A DNA stretch of 64,000 nucleotides from Ciona intestinalis (taxonomy: Eukaryota > Chordata > Ascidiacea > Phlebobranchia > Cionidae), in assembly GCF_000224145.3 (NCBI RefSeq), contig NC_020173.2, positions 2,007,494 through 2,071,493 of the forward strand. Reading direction: 5' to 3'. Every line of letters begins with the position of its first letter. The first letter of the stretch is position 1. Of this stretch, positions 1 through 11,551 are shown one piece after another. Under the pieces are notes generated by a model that made no database searches, was not told the origin of the DNA, and saw only the letters and a list, made by a program, of their open reading frames with translations. Position numbers and translations under genes: made by a program.

Positions 1-52
1 TGGGACGAGAAATAGAATAAAAAGGTGTCCTATCTTACCCCACCCCCTATTA
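1..52. mobile_element. Right end of a TA-flanked MITE, cut by the window edge
   Basis: The sequence ends in a C-rich block just before CTATTA. This is the reverse complement of the terminal inverted repeat seen in full copies elsewhere, which starts TAGGGTGGGGGAAGATGGGA. Only the right end is present. Confidence 0.7.
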
Positions 53-244
53 ACAAAATTCAACGAATAAACTTTTGCTAAAAATACAGTTCATTATGTA
101 AGTGTACAACGAAACAAACTTCGTACATCCATAATCAAAGTTAATTTTCAAAAAACTCAACTCGGGGGTCTCATTAGGCTAAAAATCTGAATACACGCAT
201 CACATTTTGGTGGATCTTGAATAGGGAAAGCTCCCTTTTCAAGA

Positions 245-405
245 AATACTCTCCGGGCCCCCCACCGGGCGTGTTTTAGTATGACTCGTAACACCGGGTC
301 CTCACCGGGTCCCACCGGGCCCCACCGGGCCCCGCACCGGGCGTGTTTTAGTATATTTTTTTCCACCGGGCCCCACCGGGCCCCGCCGGGCGTGTTTTAG
401 TAGGA
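245..405. repeat. GC-rich minisatellite
   Basis: A tandem array of roughly 10-base units of the form CACCGGGCCC is interrupted three times by the block GGGCGTGTTTTAGTA. It is sharply GC-rich against AT-rich surroundings. A 69-codon open frame across it on the minus strand is only a by-product of the repeat. Confidence 0.85.
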
Positions 406-408
406 CCG

Positions 409-1237
409 AAACAAATTTGAACTTTCTTTAACAAGGGTATTACCCGTTTTAATTTGTGAAATCAGTAAGCACGTCTTATCAAGTTTGGGGTTCAAGTATC
501 ATTTACACTGGACCCTGTCTCTGGGCATAAACCAGAGGACGTTTAGAGTTTACTTTAGACGTTTAGATAAACACAAAAAAGAACATCATTGATATACTAG
601 CCCCGTATCGTACAATTATCTAAAAAAAAAACAGTCAAATTAGCACAACTATAAGAATTCAGATTCGGTTCGTAAACTGCTCAGTCGTTCTCTGCAAAAA
701 TCAAGCGTTTGTACTTCTATTTCCTTGGAGCCTAATCGTTGCATTCTCAGAAATCGTGGAACGTAATAAGTCATTTCTCTTTTCCAAATACTTTGACTCC
801 AAATAGAGTACGCGCTCATTTATTCTGCCAAGTGCCGATAATGGTGTATTTGTCAAGGATAAATGCGATTTCCACGCACATTAGGCTATGTCTTTTATTT
901 ACTATAAATCTTTACTTCTGCTTGTTATAGTGACGGAAGTAAAGTGTAGGCCTGAATTGAATCGAATGCTACCTACTGGATCTTTCTTTCATAGTCCAAA
1001 CTTCGCATTGGTTTAGTGAGTTACCATATAGGCAACTTTGTGGTTAATGCTCTTTCATCGCTATCAATTTTGACAAGTTTGCTGAGAATTAAACAGTTAC
1101 CGTTTAAGCATCTTGTCTGAGGACACACACGTTTACATATATGGCAGCTTTGAGTGCGGTGGTATTATTATGTTACGACGAACGCGGCGCAACCACTAGG
1201 TATGTAACGGCGTCGAACGGGCTCAATTAAAACATCT
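409..1237. repeat. Duplicated flank A-left, copy of 32223-33645
   Basis: Near-identical to 32223-33645, with scattered single-base differences. The other copy carries two extra pieces: a 498-bp solo LTR (32491-32988) and a 94-bp block (33105-33198). The match stops exactly where the other copy runs into the 33646-33695 gap. See the misassembly finding. Confidence 0.95.
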
Positions 1238-1468
1238 CTATATAGTTCAATCAATAGGCTATCTTCTGTAAAAAGCACCACTCAAAATTTATATTAGGTC
1301 GTGTATAAGTGTAACTATAAAGTAAAGGTGCAGTGATGACGGCAATACAAGATTTACGATAGAAATATTCATCTTACAAATTGGAACACACTTGTACACT
1401 GGAAGAAATACAACGGGTATAGGGCCCATCGTCCGAGAAAATTCGGTGCCCACTTCAACCTAAGCATA

Positions 1469-4400
1469 TTATTGAAATAATGTTGAAATGGACAAGCCAG
1501 ATGCTGGGCGATTATATAAGTTGCAGCGTGACGGTGACGGCTCCAGAATATCTGCCATTTCAAAGTCATTTGATTTTTCTGTTTCTGTTATTGGACAGGT
1601 GCGACTGTAGGCCACATCACTGTCCTCGTCTGTCGATTCTTGTGTACCATCGTCACCTTTGCCGCAGCGAACCTGTTTCTTAAATTTCATGCGCCGGTTT
1701 TGGAACCATGTTTTTACCTGCAAAAACACAAATCGAATAATTTTACTTTGGAATTTCGCGAAGGGTCAAACATATCCTGCTTTAACTTGAGTAAACTTAT
1801 TAAATCTGTCATGCCGAGACAATGACAGTCGTTATAACGCGGACGATGAGTTTTACATATACCTCATGCCCGCTTAAACGAGTAACCACTTCTGTAAAAC
1901 TTTGTGGACAATTATTTTTTGCAATTTTTTCTCTTTTTTTGTAATATATAACTGGCTATTTAGATACCCTATATAAGAAAGGCAGTATTGGTTTGAAGTA
2001 AACGCAGTTAAAGTGTCTTATTTATGGATAATCACGTCCACAACGGTATATGGCATCGTCGAGCTTCGAATTGTAACACCCTATATAGGCCATAAGCAGG
2101 GCACTATAACCACACTGTCACGAGCGTATTTGCACATTTTTTGCGGTTTATTTTACCTGGGTTTCAGTAAGCTCCAGTGCATTGGCAAGATCAACCCTTT
2201 CAGGCGTGGACAAATACTTTTGGGATTCGAATCGTCGTTCCAGACCAGATAGCTGTTGATCAGTGAAAACAGTTCTGGCCTTGCGTCTCCGGCTTTGTCC
2301 CATTACAATTGAATCTTGGTGAAGCATTGGCCCATTCATTCGCAATCGAACTGTAAAAATATAATATTTAAAAATAAATATGAAACGGCAATTTCGGTTT
2401 GGAATTTAAATCATTAAAATAATTATGCCAAGCTGCTCGGGCATTTATAATTGTTATATAACTAATTATGTTCTTCAGCTGCAACGAACAGCGGGCGAGT
2501 ATTGTTATCGATGAATGACCATATACTCTATATTGTGTCCATTGAATTTTCCCATTACTGTCCGAGCGACAGCAAATTGCCTTTTGATTGACTTGGCAAT
2601 CAGGAGTCAGCCGAGCGGAATAGCTTAAAATTGAGCTGATTAGACCTGGACGCCCGGTCCGTAAGTATGTATAATACACAAGTTTAACGCTCTGCGTCGT
2701 AAAATTGCATTGTTGGATACCAGACACATAAGCCCTCACGAAGTATAAGTTAATTGCGTGTAGTGAGGTGGAAGGCATTGTATGGATCTCTTTCTATATT
2801 CACCCCCATGGGAAGAAACTAACTGCACGAAAATGACCTATGCTACAAGAAAATGATTATAGTAGGATGGGGGAAGATGAGACACTTTTTCTAATCTATT
2901 TTCTCGTCCCATTTGGTAGCTAACAATTAAAGAACATTTACAGAATTATAAAACCTTATCCTTATGACTCCCATAGATCGTTATTAATTGTTTAAAACAC
3001 GATCATGATGTTTTATTGGATATTATCTGTTAAATGTGTTTCCTTTATTTTTCGTTTTATGCAACCGTTTAAATATCAAAGGCTGGCTGTTAATAATCGA
3101 GAAGAAAAGTTAAATGCCGTGTGGATTATAATTGTTAGTGGCGGAGTTATAACAAATTCGCAATAATTTAAATCCCGAGCTCAACTTTGTCACGAGGATT
3201 GTAAAGAATTAAGCGATTATCACAAAATTAATTTACGATTACACAAGCAAGTGGGGTTGGTTTCTGCAGTCCGAACCTATACATGTAAAGCGTTCCTACT
3301 TATGGCAATGCCAATTCGACAACCTTTCTACTGATGATTTCCCTTTTTACATTTTGAATTGCCATGTAAAAAGGAATGGTATTTTAGGTCGATTGTTATA
3401 TGTTCATAGCGAATTGCCAATTTAAAACATGCAGCTGGTGTTGGACATGCGGCATGGCATGTGTAAAGAAACGTCGCTTCAGCTTTTTTAGGTGAAATTG
3501 ATTTTTTAAGCGGATTGAACGGTTCCTTTAATAACTGGCACAAAGGTGCTAGATTATTTAACAACTGTGGCAAATTTGGAAACCACCTGCTTCCGATGTC
3601 AATCCAAAGCTCTAATATAAAAGTCACAACCATACAAATTTTGAAAGTTATCCCAAAACAGTATTAGGAAAATAATCAAAACAATGTAATTATACCTTCA
3701 GCTTCACTACTGTGCATTGCGCTGCTTTGGAATCCTCTGCGAAGTTGGTTCGCCAATATCGATGATAAAACGGATGCCGAGGCGTTGCTGGATGAACTTG
3801 AAAATAAATTTTGCAGTTGAAGATATTTGAAAACGTTGCTCGAGTCGTTGAATAGGGGGTTTGTAAGAAAAGACGGCGGGTACATCATGCTTGGTGTTTG
3901 AGACAAATGTGTTGGAAGCTGCAGTAGACCATGAGGGAGCGCAGGTTTAGAACACTGCCGGCTGTCCCGGGATTCATGGGTTAACCTGTTGATCACTTTT
4001 TTGAAGTTGTTTTCATTATCATTTACCGAAGCAGAAGAATTTCTGGAGAAATCTAAAGAACGAGGAACGAAGTTTCTTCCATTTATTGATGTCATCTGAG
4101 CGAGCGCTTTGGTTTCCAAAGGCAACTGGTTTAGAGCTTGAGCATCATAGGCGCCGCCATTTTGGTTTTGGTTTACTTTTTGTTGAAAGCATTGCCGATT
4201 CAATGCTTCATTTTCCGAACTACGTCGTTCACTGGCGAAAAAAGAACGGTCGCTGGAGCTGGAAACACAACCTAGCGACGAGTTTTGCGTCGTATCAGAA
4301 CCAAAAGTACAGGTGGAAAGATTCCCGATCGAACTTGAAGTTGGAATCTTTCCACGACTGTTAGGACTCCCTGAATCTGTCTCATTGATATTTTGTGAAC

Positions 4401-4778
4401 TAGAAGTCCTTGATTTTGGGCTCTAAAAATAAACAAAGGTATAATATAAAAATTGTTTGTTTTGGTTACAAATTAATATATAAGTATTGTAAGTTACGAA
4501 AGAAATAACAACGCTTTTATATCTGCGCGGCTAAGGTTATATAACTCCGTAAATATTTCTTGTTTACTATACTAAATGTAACAAGAAAACATAATAAAAT
4601 TGAATACACCGTCAAGAATCGTTAGTGTTAAAGTATGGTTTAATATTTGATTTCTTACCAAAAGCAGAAGATCTGCAATACGAAACGATTTGACAGACTT
4701 TTTCGAATTTGAAAAACTTGTATTTGGCGAAGCAACACCTTCCACTGTTAAGTTTGATTCCTTCTCGTGATCCAACAT
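1469..4778 (-). CDS. BSX: Brain-specific homeobox protein Bsh/BSX
   Basis: A homeodomain transcription factor; in other animals this family acts in brain patterning. There are four exons on the minus strand: 4778-4659, 4422-3696, 2350-2157 and 1717-1469. They give 429 residues in one frame across three GT-AG introns. The homeodomain (about residues 304-363) begins [17 protein letters not shown], contains STPERV, and ends with helix 3 [14 protein letters not shown], carrying Gln50 and Asn51. This matches BSX better than BarH or other NK-like classes. Residues 32-38, FRIADLL, look like an eh1 Groucho-binding motif. The start is the ATG at 4778, because an in-frame stop lies 12 bases upstream. 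An intron splits the homeodomain between Gln and Val before helix 3. The protein is longer than vertebrate BSX (about 230 residues) owing to a Ser/Asn-rich middle exon. It lies head-to-head with cystinosin. Confidence 0.93.
1820..1915 (-). mobile_element. SINE fragment in Bsh intron 3
   Basis: It matches the tail half of the dispersed SINE (GACAGTCGTTATAAC and a degraded CTCGTGCCAGC-like stretch) in reverse orientation. The head is missing. Confidence 0.6.
2858..3050. mobile_element. TA-flanked MITE in Bsh intron 2
   Basis: The left end TAGTAGGATGGGGGAAGATG is clear. The interior AATTGTTTAAAACACGATCA is shared with other copies. The right inverted repeat is degraded. Confidence 0.75.
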
Positions 4779-4985
4779 TTTATACACTCAGTTTAGTTTT
4801 TATTAAACTGCTTAATATTTACCTTTAAAAGTAAAATGATATATTAGCTATACTGAACGTTTAGCATAAAAAAGGTCTGAATTGGCTATAACTAAAACGT
4901 AATGACCTAAGCATATTCGCTGTCGAACCACACGTGTAACCTGTGCTTCCAATAATATCTTTCTGAAAACAACCTTTCATGGTCC

Positions 4986-4998
4986 TTTATATAACGCC
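4986..4998 (-). promoter_or_regulatory. Candidate TATA box of Bsh
   Basis: Read on the minus strand this is GTTATATAAAGG, about 210 bases upstream of the Bsh ATG. That would put a start site near 4960. A palindromic E-box CACGTG lies at 4931-4936 between it and the coding start. This is motif reading only. Confidence 0.45.
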
Positions 4999-5410
4999 GG
5001 CGAGCAGGAGAAAAGAAATGCAATCATTAGCGGCAGGTTTCAGACGGCTCGAAGCTGGCAGAATATACGCGACTGACCACTAAACGAAAGGCTTAAATAC
5101 ATGGAATTAACATGTAAATGAGGCGGTTCAACATTGATTTGATTCAACCGCAAGCTTTCCTGCTTAAATCCGGTCTAATGCAAAGGCGCTCAGAGTCGGC
5201 TCGACTTTTTTGTTTACTGGGTGCATATTAGGGCACAATATTTCGCCAATTCACACGATAATCTCCATTACGCCGCTACGACGCGCGATTGACAATACAG
5301 CTTTAAGATTCGATTAAGCGATAATTCGTTTATTGCGATTGCATACGTATTTTCAATTTCTGTCGCTGTTTTGTACAGCTTTAGCAATTGTATAGTACTG
5401 TGAATAAATG

Positions 5411-5682
5411 AATTAATGTAACTTACTTTATCTTCGCCTGGTCGAAAAACGACAGTCGTTATAACACGGATGTTCTGCGCGTTTCATACACCTCGTGCCA
5501 GCTTGTGAATTCCTAAGTATGTTACTTGAATACTTTTTAAACTTTTTTATGTATTGCTTATAACTTGGATAACCCATCAGTGACCACTGGGTTGGAGCAA
5601 TTGCCGTTAACTCTTTTCCATAAACACGCCCATTACCTTTGGGTTGGAGGCAGGCGCGCCAACCACTTTGCCACCGCGTCGG
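5411..5682 (-). mobile_element. tRNA-headed SINE, nearly full length
   Basis: Read on the minus strand it begins with a tRNA-like head (GGCAAAGTGGTTGGCGCGCC, resembling an A box). The shared body follows (CAATTGCTCCAACCCAGTGG, later AAGCTGGCACGAGGTGTATG) and the tail GATAAAGTAAGTTACATT. It is the best complete copy in the window for defining the family. Confidence 0.75.
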
Positions 5683-5688
5683 ACTTAG

Positions 5689-5863
5689 GGGTAAGGTGGG
5701 TTAACACCAAAATCCTATATTTTATGATTGTGGTTTGAACAATTAACAGCGTTTTCTAGAATCGTGGGGCTACATGCATATAATTCTGTAAATATTTTTA
5801 GATTTTACCGAATGGTACAAGAAAACAGACTAAAACACCCATCTTATGCTCCCTACTATGTAT
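5689..5863. mobile_element. Worn TA-flanked MITE next to the SINE
   Basis: It has GGGTAAGGTGGGTTAACACC at the left, AACAATTAACAGCGTTTTCT inside, and CATCTTATGCTCCCTACTAT at the right. These correspond to the ends and middle of the intact MITEs with many substitutions. Confidence 0.6.
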
Positions 5864-6133
5864 AAATTGTGTCAGTCAAATCTCTATCTCTTTATTTAGT
5901 AGAACTAAAACTTTTGCAACACAGTATTAACTCCACAAATTCACAATGTTAAAATGCTTTATGAAGTTTGGTATCAAAAATGGCAGTTTATTTGCCTTCC
6001 CTACTTTTTATTTTAAGGTTGTTGTTTTAGGTGGTTCCCCTTTATCACATGACGTTTTGCTTTTGTTTGTTTGTTTAAGTTTCGCTGCACTGTTTTGGGC
6101 TGTAGTTGCACTTTTAAAGATTACTTCAATAGA

Positions 6134-9100
6134 ATGCATAGGTCTCTGCATAATACTGTTGTTATTGTGATTCTGCTTTTAAATGTACAAAGCTTTCAAA
6201 CTGCGCAATCTTCAGTTAACGACAATGCAAAAGGTTCGTAAATACGGCAACTGCCAATTATTAATTATAGTGTTCATAGTGACATAAATATATCTTCTTG
6301 TAATGTTACTCTGTGGAAGTTTTATAACAATGTTACCCTTAGATACCTGTTCCATTAGTTGTAGTGTAACTGCATTGGCTAATCCCTATATTTTGATATG
6401 CGCATATTTTGTGGAATAAATAATTACCGTATGGTGGGGAAAGATGGGACACATTTTAACTCTATTTGCTGGTCCTATTTTGTAGTAGACAAAATAAGTT
6501 TAAAGAGTTGGAAAATTATGTTCTTCTGGCTCCCATAGACCTTTGTTAATTGTTTAAAACATTATCAGGATATTTGGATATTATGTGCTAAATGTGTCCT
6601 ATCTTCCCCCACCCTACTATATATATATATATTGGAGAATAAATATGTCATTTTAAACAGCTTTGTTATCATGGACAAGTTCAATCAATTTGCTCATTGA
6701 TGAAATTAAGAACATAACATTTGTTGCTTCATGCAATCTGACTGATGATGCTATCTTGTTGTTAAATGTTTCCCATGTTCATACATCGAAGAAAAATGAA
6801 TTGCCTGCTAATTTCACACACCAGGTATATTAATTAGTGCTAGTGAAGAATCCTTCCCCTACATTATTTGCTCTTCACTAACCCCTAAATAATAACCCAC
6901 TAACCCACTGGGCCTGGCTATAACCCCTAACTACCAACGTCTAACACTTCCCACCAGCCTAATCTGTAATTTACCAGAGAATTCTTTATTAGTGCCATTC
7001 ATTTGTATAGTTTTGTGAAATGTGGAATATTTAGAGAGGTGCATATTTGCCTAGAAAACGTTTCATGATGTTATTCGTTAAGGTTTGTATAGATTATTCT
7101 GTGTATTTATTTTTTAAGGCTCAATAGGTGAAACTTTTTGTTTATCAATTGTCTGTGGTATTCATGTGTAAAGTAGGGTGGGGAAAGACAGGACACATTT
7201 AGCACATAATATCGAAACATGCTGATCATGTTTTCAACAATTAACAAAGGTCTATTGAACTCGTGACAATACAGTTTAACAATTCTTTATATGTTCTTTG
7301 TTTACCACAAAATGGGACGAAAAATCATATTGAAAAGATTTCCCATCTTCCCCCACCCCACTATATAAACATAATTGCTGTGATTTTGGAGGAACATGCT
7401 ACAGATATAGCCATTTCTTTTTAAAACTGGCTGATGGTAATGTTTTGTGGATTTAGGATATTTTTTTTTCTATGACTATGGACAAGGTTTGTATTTCAAA
7501 TCATAAATTCTTATTCATTGGTGTATGTAAAGAATTAATTAATAAAAAGAATTAATTATTATATATTCGAATATTTTCACCCACTATGTTTTGTGTTTAA
7601 ATTATTGTACACGAAACTTAAAATTTGCTTTTAAATCAGGTAAATTTAGCAAACAACACAAACAGTGCTGCTCTTCCTGTGAAAGGTGTGGCCGTTGGAC
7701 AAATTGTGGTTAAAGTAAACACTAGTACGGATCAACTAAGGTGAATGCTCATTAACGATTTTTTATAGTTAAAATCAAATTTTAAAAATAAAATATAAAA
7801 TTTTTAGTTTTTTTTAAATTTAAGATTTAAAAATTTCAATTTTTTTCGCAGTTTACCAAGTGACAACAAGTTCAGGATATACGTTGTTCACAGTCATACA
7901 TTGGTTATTGTTAACACTGTGATTGGATGGCTGTATTTTGTAGCTTGGTCAGTTTCCTTTTATCCACAAACCATTCTCAACTACCAGAGAAAAAGGTAGG
8001 ATTTGAATGCAGCTTCTATATTATTGCTAAAGTTCCATGGCAAGGTCCGTCATGGAACCTAAGATTTAGACTAATATGACCTAATATATTTACTGTATTT
8101 GTAAATTTAAACCAACATGAAACAAATGTGTTTTTTTTTTCTAATTTGTCAAAATGTTAAACTTTTTATAAATAAATTTCACGATAGGAAAAAAATAGTT
8201 TAATTATGACATGTGACAATATTAATACAATGGTGTGTATATTTTTTCAATCTGTATATAAACACTTATGGTTCAGCTCAGCTTATGGTTCAGCTATGGT
8301 TCAGCTCAGCTTTATACAGCATTCTAAATGGGTTTATGATGCTTTATTAATGCCCAGAGGGTAGTACCATAACCTAACTATAAGCTATTTTGAAAATACA
8401 GGAATATTTTAAGAATATTTTTGAAGTTACAGGCATATGATATATACACTTTGTTTTTAAATATTTTTCCAAGACTAAGTGTTTTGGGCAAGAAAACAGC
8501 AATTGTATGTCCAAACCAGTGCCCATATGGAAGTATTTCACCAATAGCTATTGTTTCTACACAGTGTTGTAGGTTTGAACTTTGACTACATAGTGTACAA
8601 CATCACTGGCTTCCTTGCGTATGGATTTTACAATATTGGTCTGTTTTGGATTCCAGTCGTGAAGGTTTGTAATGAACATAATCTAAAAAAACAGAAACAA
8701 ATTCGCCCACAAAGTAACATACTTGGTAACTCTTAAGCTGGCAGGAGGTGTATGAAACAGAACACTGTGTTTAATGACCGGCCACCCAAAGATACAGTAA
8801 GAAGTTACATTGTGCAGTATAGTGTACAGTTACAAACTTAGTTTGTCAAAAAACTAAAATAAATTTTGAAAATTCTTACACAAAATTATCATTTAAAAAT
8901 TTACATATTTGGAAACTCGCAAATGGAAACAAAATGTGTAAAAGCAAAACAGAACACCCAAGTTATAATGAATCTCAGTACACCGCCACATGAGGTTAAA
9001 TAAGTATATAATTATTGATTCATGCCGTTATATTTGAATATAATACTTTTCTCATTTCTAACATGTTCTAATACAATGCTACCATTGTGGGTGTATGTGT

Positions 9101-11551
9101 CCTTGGGCAAGACACTTAACGGCAATTGCTCCAACCCAGTGGTCACTAATGGGTTGTTCAAATTGTAAGCCATACTTAAAAAAAAAATCCCTCAAAAAAT
9201 AATCACCCACAAAGTAACATACATGGTAACTCGTAAGCTGGCACGAGGTGTTAAACCCGTGTTATAACGACTGTCGTTTTTCGGACACGCGAGGATAAAG
9301 TAAGTTACATTCATTCAAGTATCATGCCTTTGTTTAATGTTTTAGGAAGAATACCTAAAGATGTATCCAGATGGAGTAAATCCTGTGCAAGCAAACGATG
9401 TTTTCTTTACCCTACATGCAGTGGTGTTAACCGCTATTGTTATCATGCAGTGCTTTATTTATGAGGTAGGAAACCATTATATTAAATACAAATTAAAATG
9501 CGAGTGTTAATATTTTATTTCAGCACACTCATTGGGCAATTGCTCCAGTGGTCACTAATGGGTTGTCAAAATTATCAGCCATAAAAAAATGAAAAAAAAC
9601 ATACAAAAAAAAAATAACCCACGAAGTAACATACTAGGTAACTCCTAAACTGACACAGGGTGTATGAAACAGAACACCTGTGTTATAAGACTGTCGTTTT
9701 CCGGCCAACCAAGGATAAAGGAAGTGACATTCATTCAGTCATTTATAAAAATCAATTAAAAGGTTGGTAAATTAAAACACATGGTTATAAAACTGAATTT
9801 TTCTTATATCCAGACAGATATTTGGCTGGTAAAAACCACTGTTCTAAATTTGATTTGTAAACACTTAAATTGATATAAATTTCTTTTCCAGCGCGGCGGA
9901 CAAAAAGTTTCAATCATTGCCACTGTTCTCTTATCCCTGGCATGGACAGCCATGTTTGTTCTATTATTTGTTGCAGTAGCCGGTAAAATAACGTGGCTCG
10001 TATATCTCATGGTCTTCTCATATTTAAAGCTGGGCGTTACTCTGATTAAATATATACCTCAGGTGCAGAATATGTTGTTTTTACTGCAATTAGTTTTCAA
10101 TGTAATAGAACATATCCCCATTTGCATTTTTCTGTAGTTAAAGGCAACATTTAAAATATACTCAAAATGGTCGAAATATCTGGATTATGTGCTAGAGGTG
10201 TCCCGTTTTCCCCTATAGTACTATGTTAAAGTTAGTAGTGTTAAAATACGGGTTATAACTAGTAACTATTAATTTTATCAAAACTTGTCGTTTTTAAAAC
10301 AGATTTCAGCACTTTTTGCTGCTATTTTATGATAAACATTTTGTTCTTTAAAAGTTAATGCTAATGCATAGATATGCCAGTAGTTATGGCGTACTATGAA
10401 ATTATTATTAAACATAAGTTATATTTGAATCATAGAAATGCACGTTTAAACTATTCCCACCTTCCCTGCATTTTAAAACAGTGCCTATACAAACTCAGGT
10501 ATACATGAACTTTCGAAGGAAAAGTACTGAAGGTTGGAGTATTGGGAATGTGCTGCTGGATTTTACTGGTGGTTCGCTTAGCATTCTTCAAATGTTCCTA
10601 CAATCTTACAATAATGGTTTGTATTAATTACTTAAAGTGTGTTTGGATCTTTACACTTGTAATGAATGAATATAACTTACTTTATCTTCATGTGGCCGGT
10701 AAACGACAGTCATTATAACATGGGTGTTCTCACTGTTCTGTTCAATACACCTTGTGCCAGCTTACGAGTTACAATATATGTTACTTTGTGGGTGATTATT
10801 TTTTTGAATTTTTCATTTATGTTTGGCTGATGACCACTCGGTTTGAGCAATTTTTATTAATTGTTAACATAGCTTTTATGATTTTATCACCCACAAAGTT
10901 ACAAAATGTGGAAACTGAAAGGTGAGCATGTGTGTGAAACAAAACTACTGTGTTATAATGTGGATAACATAAGCATCATCTTTCATTTAGCGCTAACTTC
11001 CACTCTTATGGTTAAAATTTTGAAGATAATAATAAGTTCACACATGGTCTTATAATAGGCCATTGGTAACCTCATAGTTTAAGCAAAGATTAGAAATTTT
11101 ATGCCAAAGGGAATTTAGAATAAGAGAAATATTATAAGTGTGTTAAAATATCAGAAATGAAAGATCAGTCAGTAAAATTATCAAGATATGAAAATGGAAT
11201 TAGAATTAGAATTTTTTTTAGCTTAAATATCCTAAACAGATTCATCAACAAGTCAATTTCATTTATTTTTCATTTGATCTGAAAATGAACTATTACCTTC
11301 TAAAAACAATTATTACTTAATAGTACTCTTAAATTAATTCCTAATGGCTTGCAAATCAAATTCTTGCAGATGAATGGGATCTAGTGTTTGGCGATCCAAC
11401 TAAATTTGGTCTTGGTGTCTTTTCAATTTTCTTTGACATCGTTTTTATGATTCAACATTATGTTTTGTACCGACCAAGGAAAAATGGTTTTGAAATTCTT
11501 GCGCCAGATATTGTGACAGCTGAGGAATCATCCGGAAAATGTTTTTCATAG
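6134..11551 (+). CDS. CTNS: Cystinosin, lysosomal cystine/H+ symporter
   Basis: Exports cystine from the lysosome with protons. Nine exons: 6134-6233, 6661-6824, 7640-7740, 7852-7995, 8565-8664, 9346-9465, 9892-10062, 10499-10616 and 11370-11551. They give 399 residues in one frame (human cystinosin 367). An N-terminal signal peptide is followed by a lumenal domain with sequons at N51, N59, N69, N84 and N93. A seven-helix core holds two PQ-loops, with PQ at residues 160-161 ([15 protein letters not shown]) and 299-300 ([11 protein letters not shown]). The conserved stretch [20 protein letters not shown] is present. The cytosolic tail has GFEIL at 379-383, where vertebrates carry the tyrosine sorting motif GYDQL. 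The start ATG at 6134 opens directly into the signal peptide. Introns 1 and 2 carry MITEs, and introns 5, 6 and 8 carry SINEs. Confidence 0.96.
6429..6620. mobile_element. TA-flanked MITE in CTNS intron 1
   Basis: The left end ATGGTGGGGAAAGATGGGAC and right end TCTTCCCCCACCCTACTAT form inverted repeats of about 25 bases. The interior matches the family. A short TA run follows the element. Confidence 0.85.
7173..7365. mobile_element. TA-flanked MITE in CTNS intron 2
   Basis: Inverted repeats GTAGGGTGGGGAAAGACAGG and TTCCCCCACCCCACTATAT bound a family interior of about 150 bases. The orientation of the interior is opposite to that of the copy in intron 1. Confidence 0.85.
8266..8311. repeat. 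Short tandem repeat in CTNS intron 4
   Basis: Three imperfect units of TATGGTTCAGCTCAGCT are repeated head to tail. Confidence 0.7.
8698..8812 (+). mobile_element. SINE tail fragment in CTNS intron 5
   Basis: It begins at CGCCCACAAAGTAACATACT and runs through the AAGCTGGCAGGAGGTGTATG block to the degraded tail. The tRNA-like head is absent. Confidence 0.7.
9078..9328 (+). mobile_element. SINE in CTNS intron 5
   Basis: It contains CTTGGGCAAGACACTTAACG, the CCAACCCAGTGGTCACTAAT block, an A-rich link, AAGCTGGCACGAGGTGTTAA and the tail GATAAAGTAAGTTACATTCA. It ends only about 18 bases before exon 6. Confidence 0.75.
9534..9747 (+). mobile_element. SINE fragment in CTNS intron 6
   Basis: It shares the CACTAATGGGTTGTCAAAAT block, the A-rich link, and the tail with GATAAAGGAAGTGACATTCA. 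The head is lost. Confidence 0.7.
10171..10223. mobile_element. MITE right-end fragment in CTNS intron 7
   Basis: TATCTGGATTATGTGCTAGA followed by GGTGTCCCGTTTTCCCCTAT matches the right third of the TA-flanked MITE. The rest is absent. Confidence 0.6.
10657..10860 (-). mobile_element. SINE in CTNS intron 8, reverse orientation
   Basis: It reads tail first on the plus strand (AACTTACTTTATCTTCATGT, then CTTGTGCCAGCTTACGAGTT) and ends at the GACCACTCGGTTTGAGCAAT block. A second worn tail fragment in the opposite orientation follows at about 10888-10975. Confidence 0.7.
10888..10975 (+). mobile_element. Worn SINE tail fragment in CTNS intron 8
   Basis: CACCCACAAAGTTACAAAAT and a trace of the GAAACAAAACTACTGTGTTA block are recognisable. 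It forms a tail-to-tail inverted pair with the SINE just upstream. Confidence 0.5.

Larger units (their letters stand above)
53..1468. other. Non-coding flank with minisatellite and duplicated segment
   Basis: I see no gene here. It holds a GC-rich minisatellite (about 245-405) and a block (409-1237) that recurs at 32223-33645. It probably also contains the 3' UTR of the Bsh gene on the minus strand, but I could not place a polyadenylation site with confidence. Confidence 0.6.
4999..6133. other. Bsh-CTNS divergent intergenic region
   Basis: These 1.1 kb lie between the divergent Bsh and cystinosin genes and must hold at least part of both promoters. About 5411-5682 is a SINE and 5689-5863 a worn MITE. 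The unique part (about 5000-5410) is the likeliest place for Bsh cis-regulation. I assign no individual factor sites. Confidence 0.5.

Noticed and set aside
5946..6170. 74-codon hydrophobic frame before CTNS
   Set aside because: It overlaps the CTNS signal peptide exon in another frame; the 6134 ATG has the family's signal peptide and a consistent splice phase.
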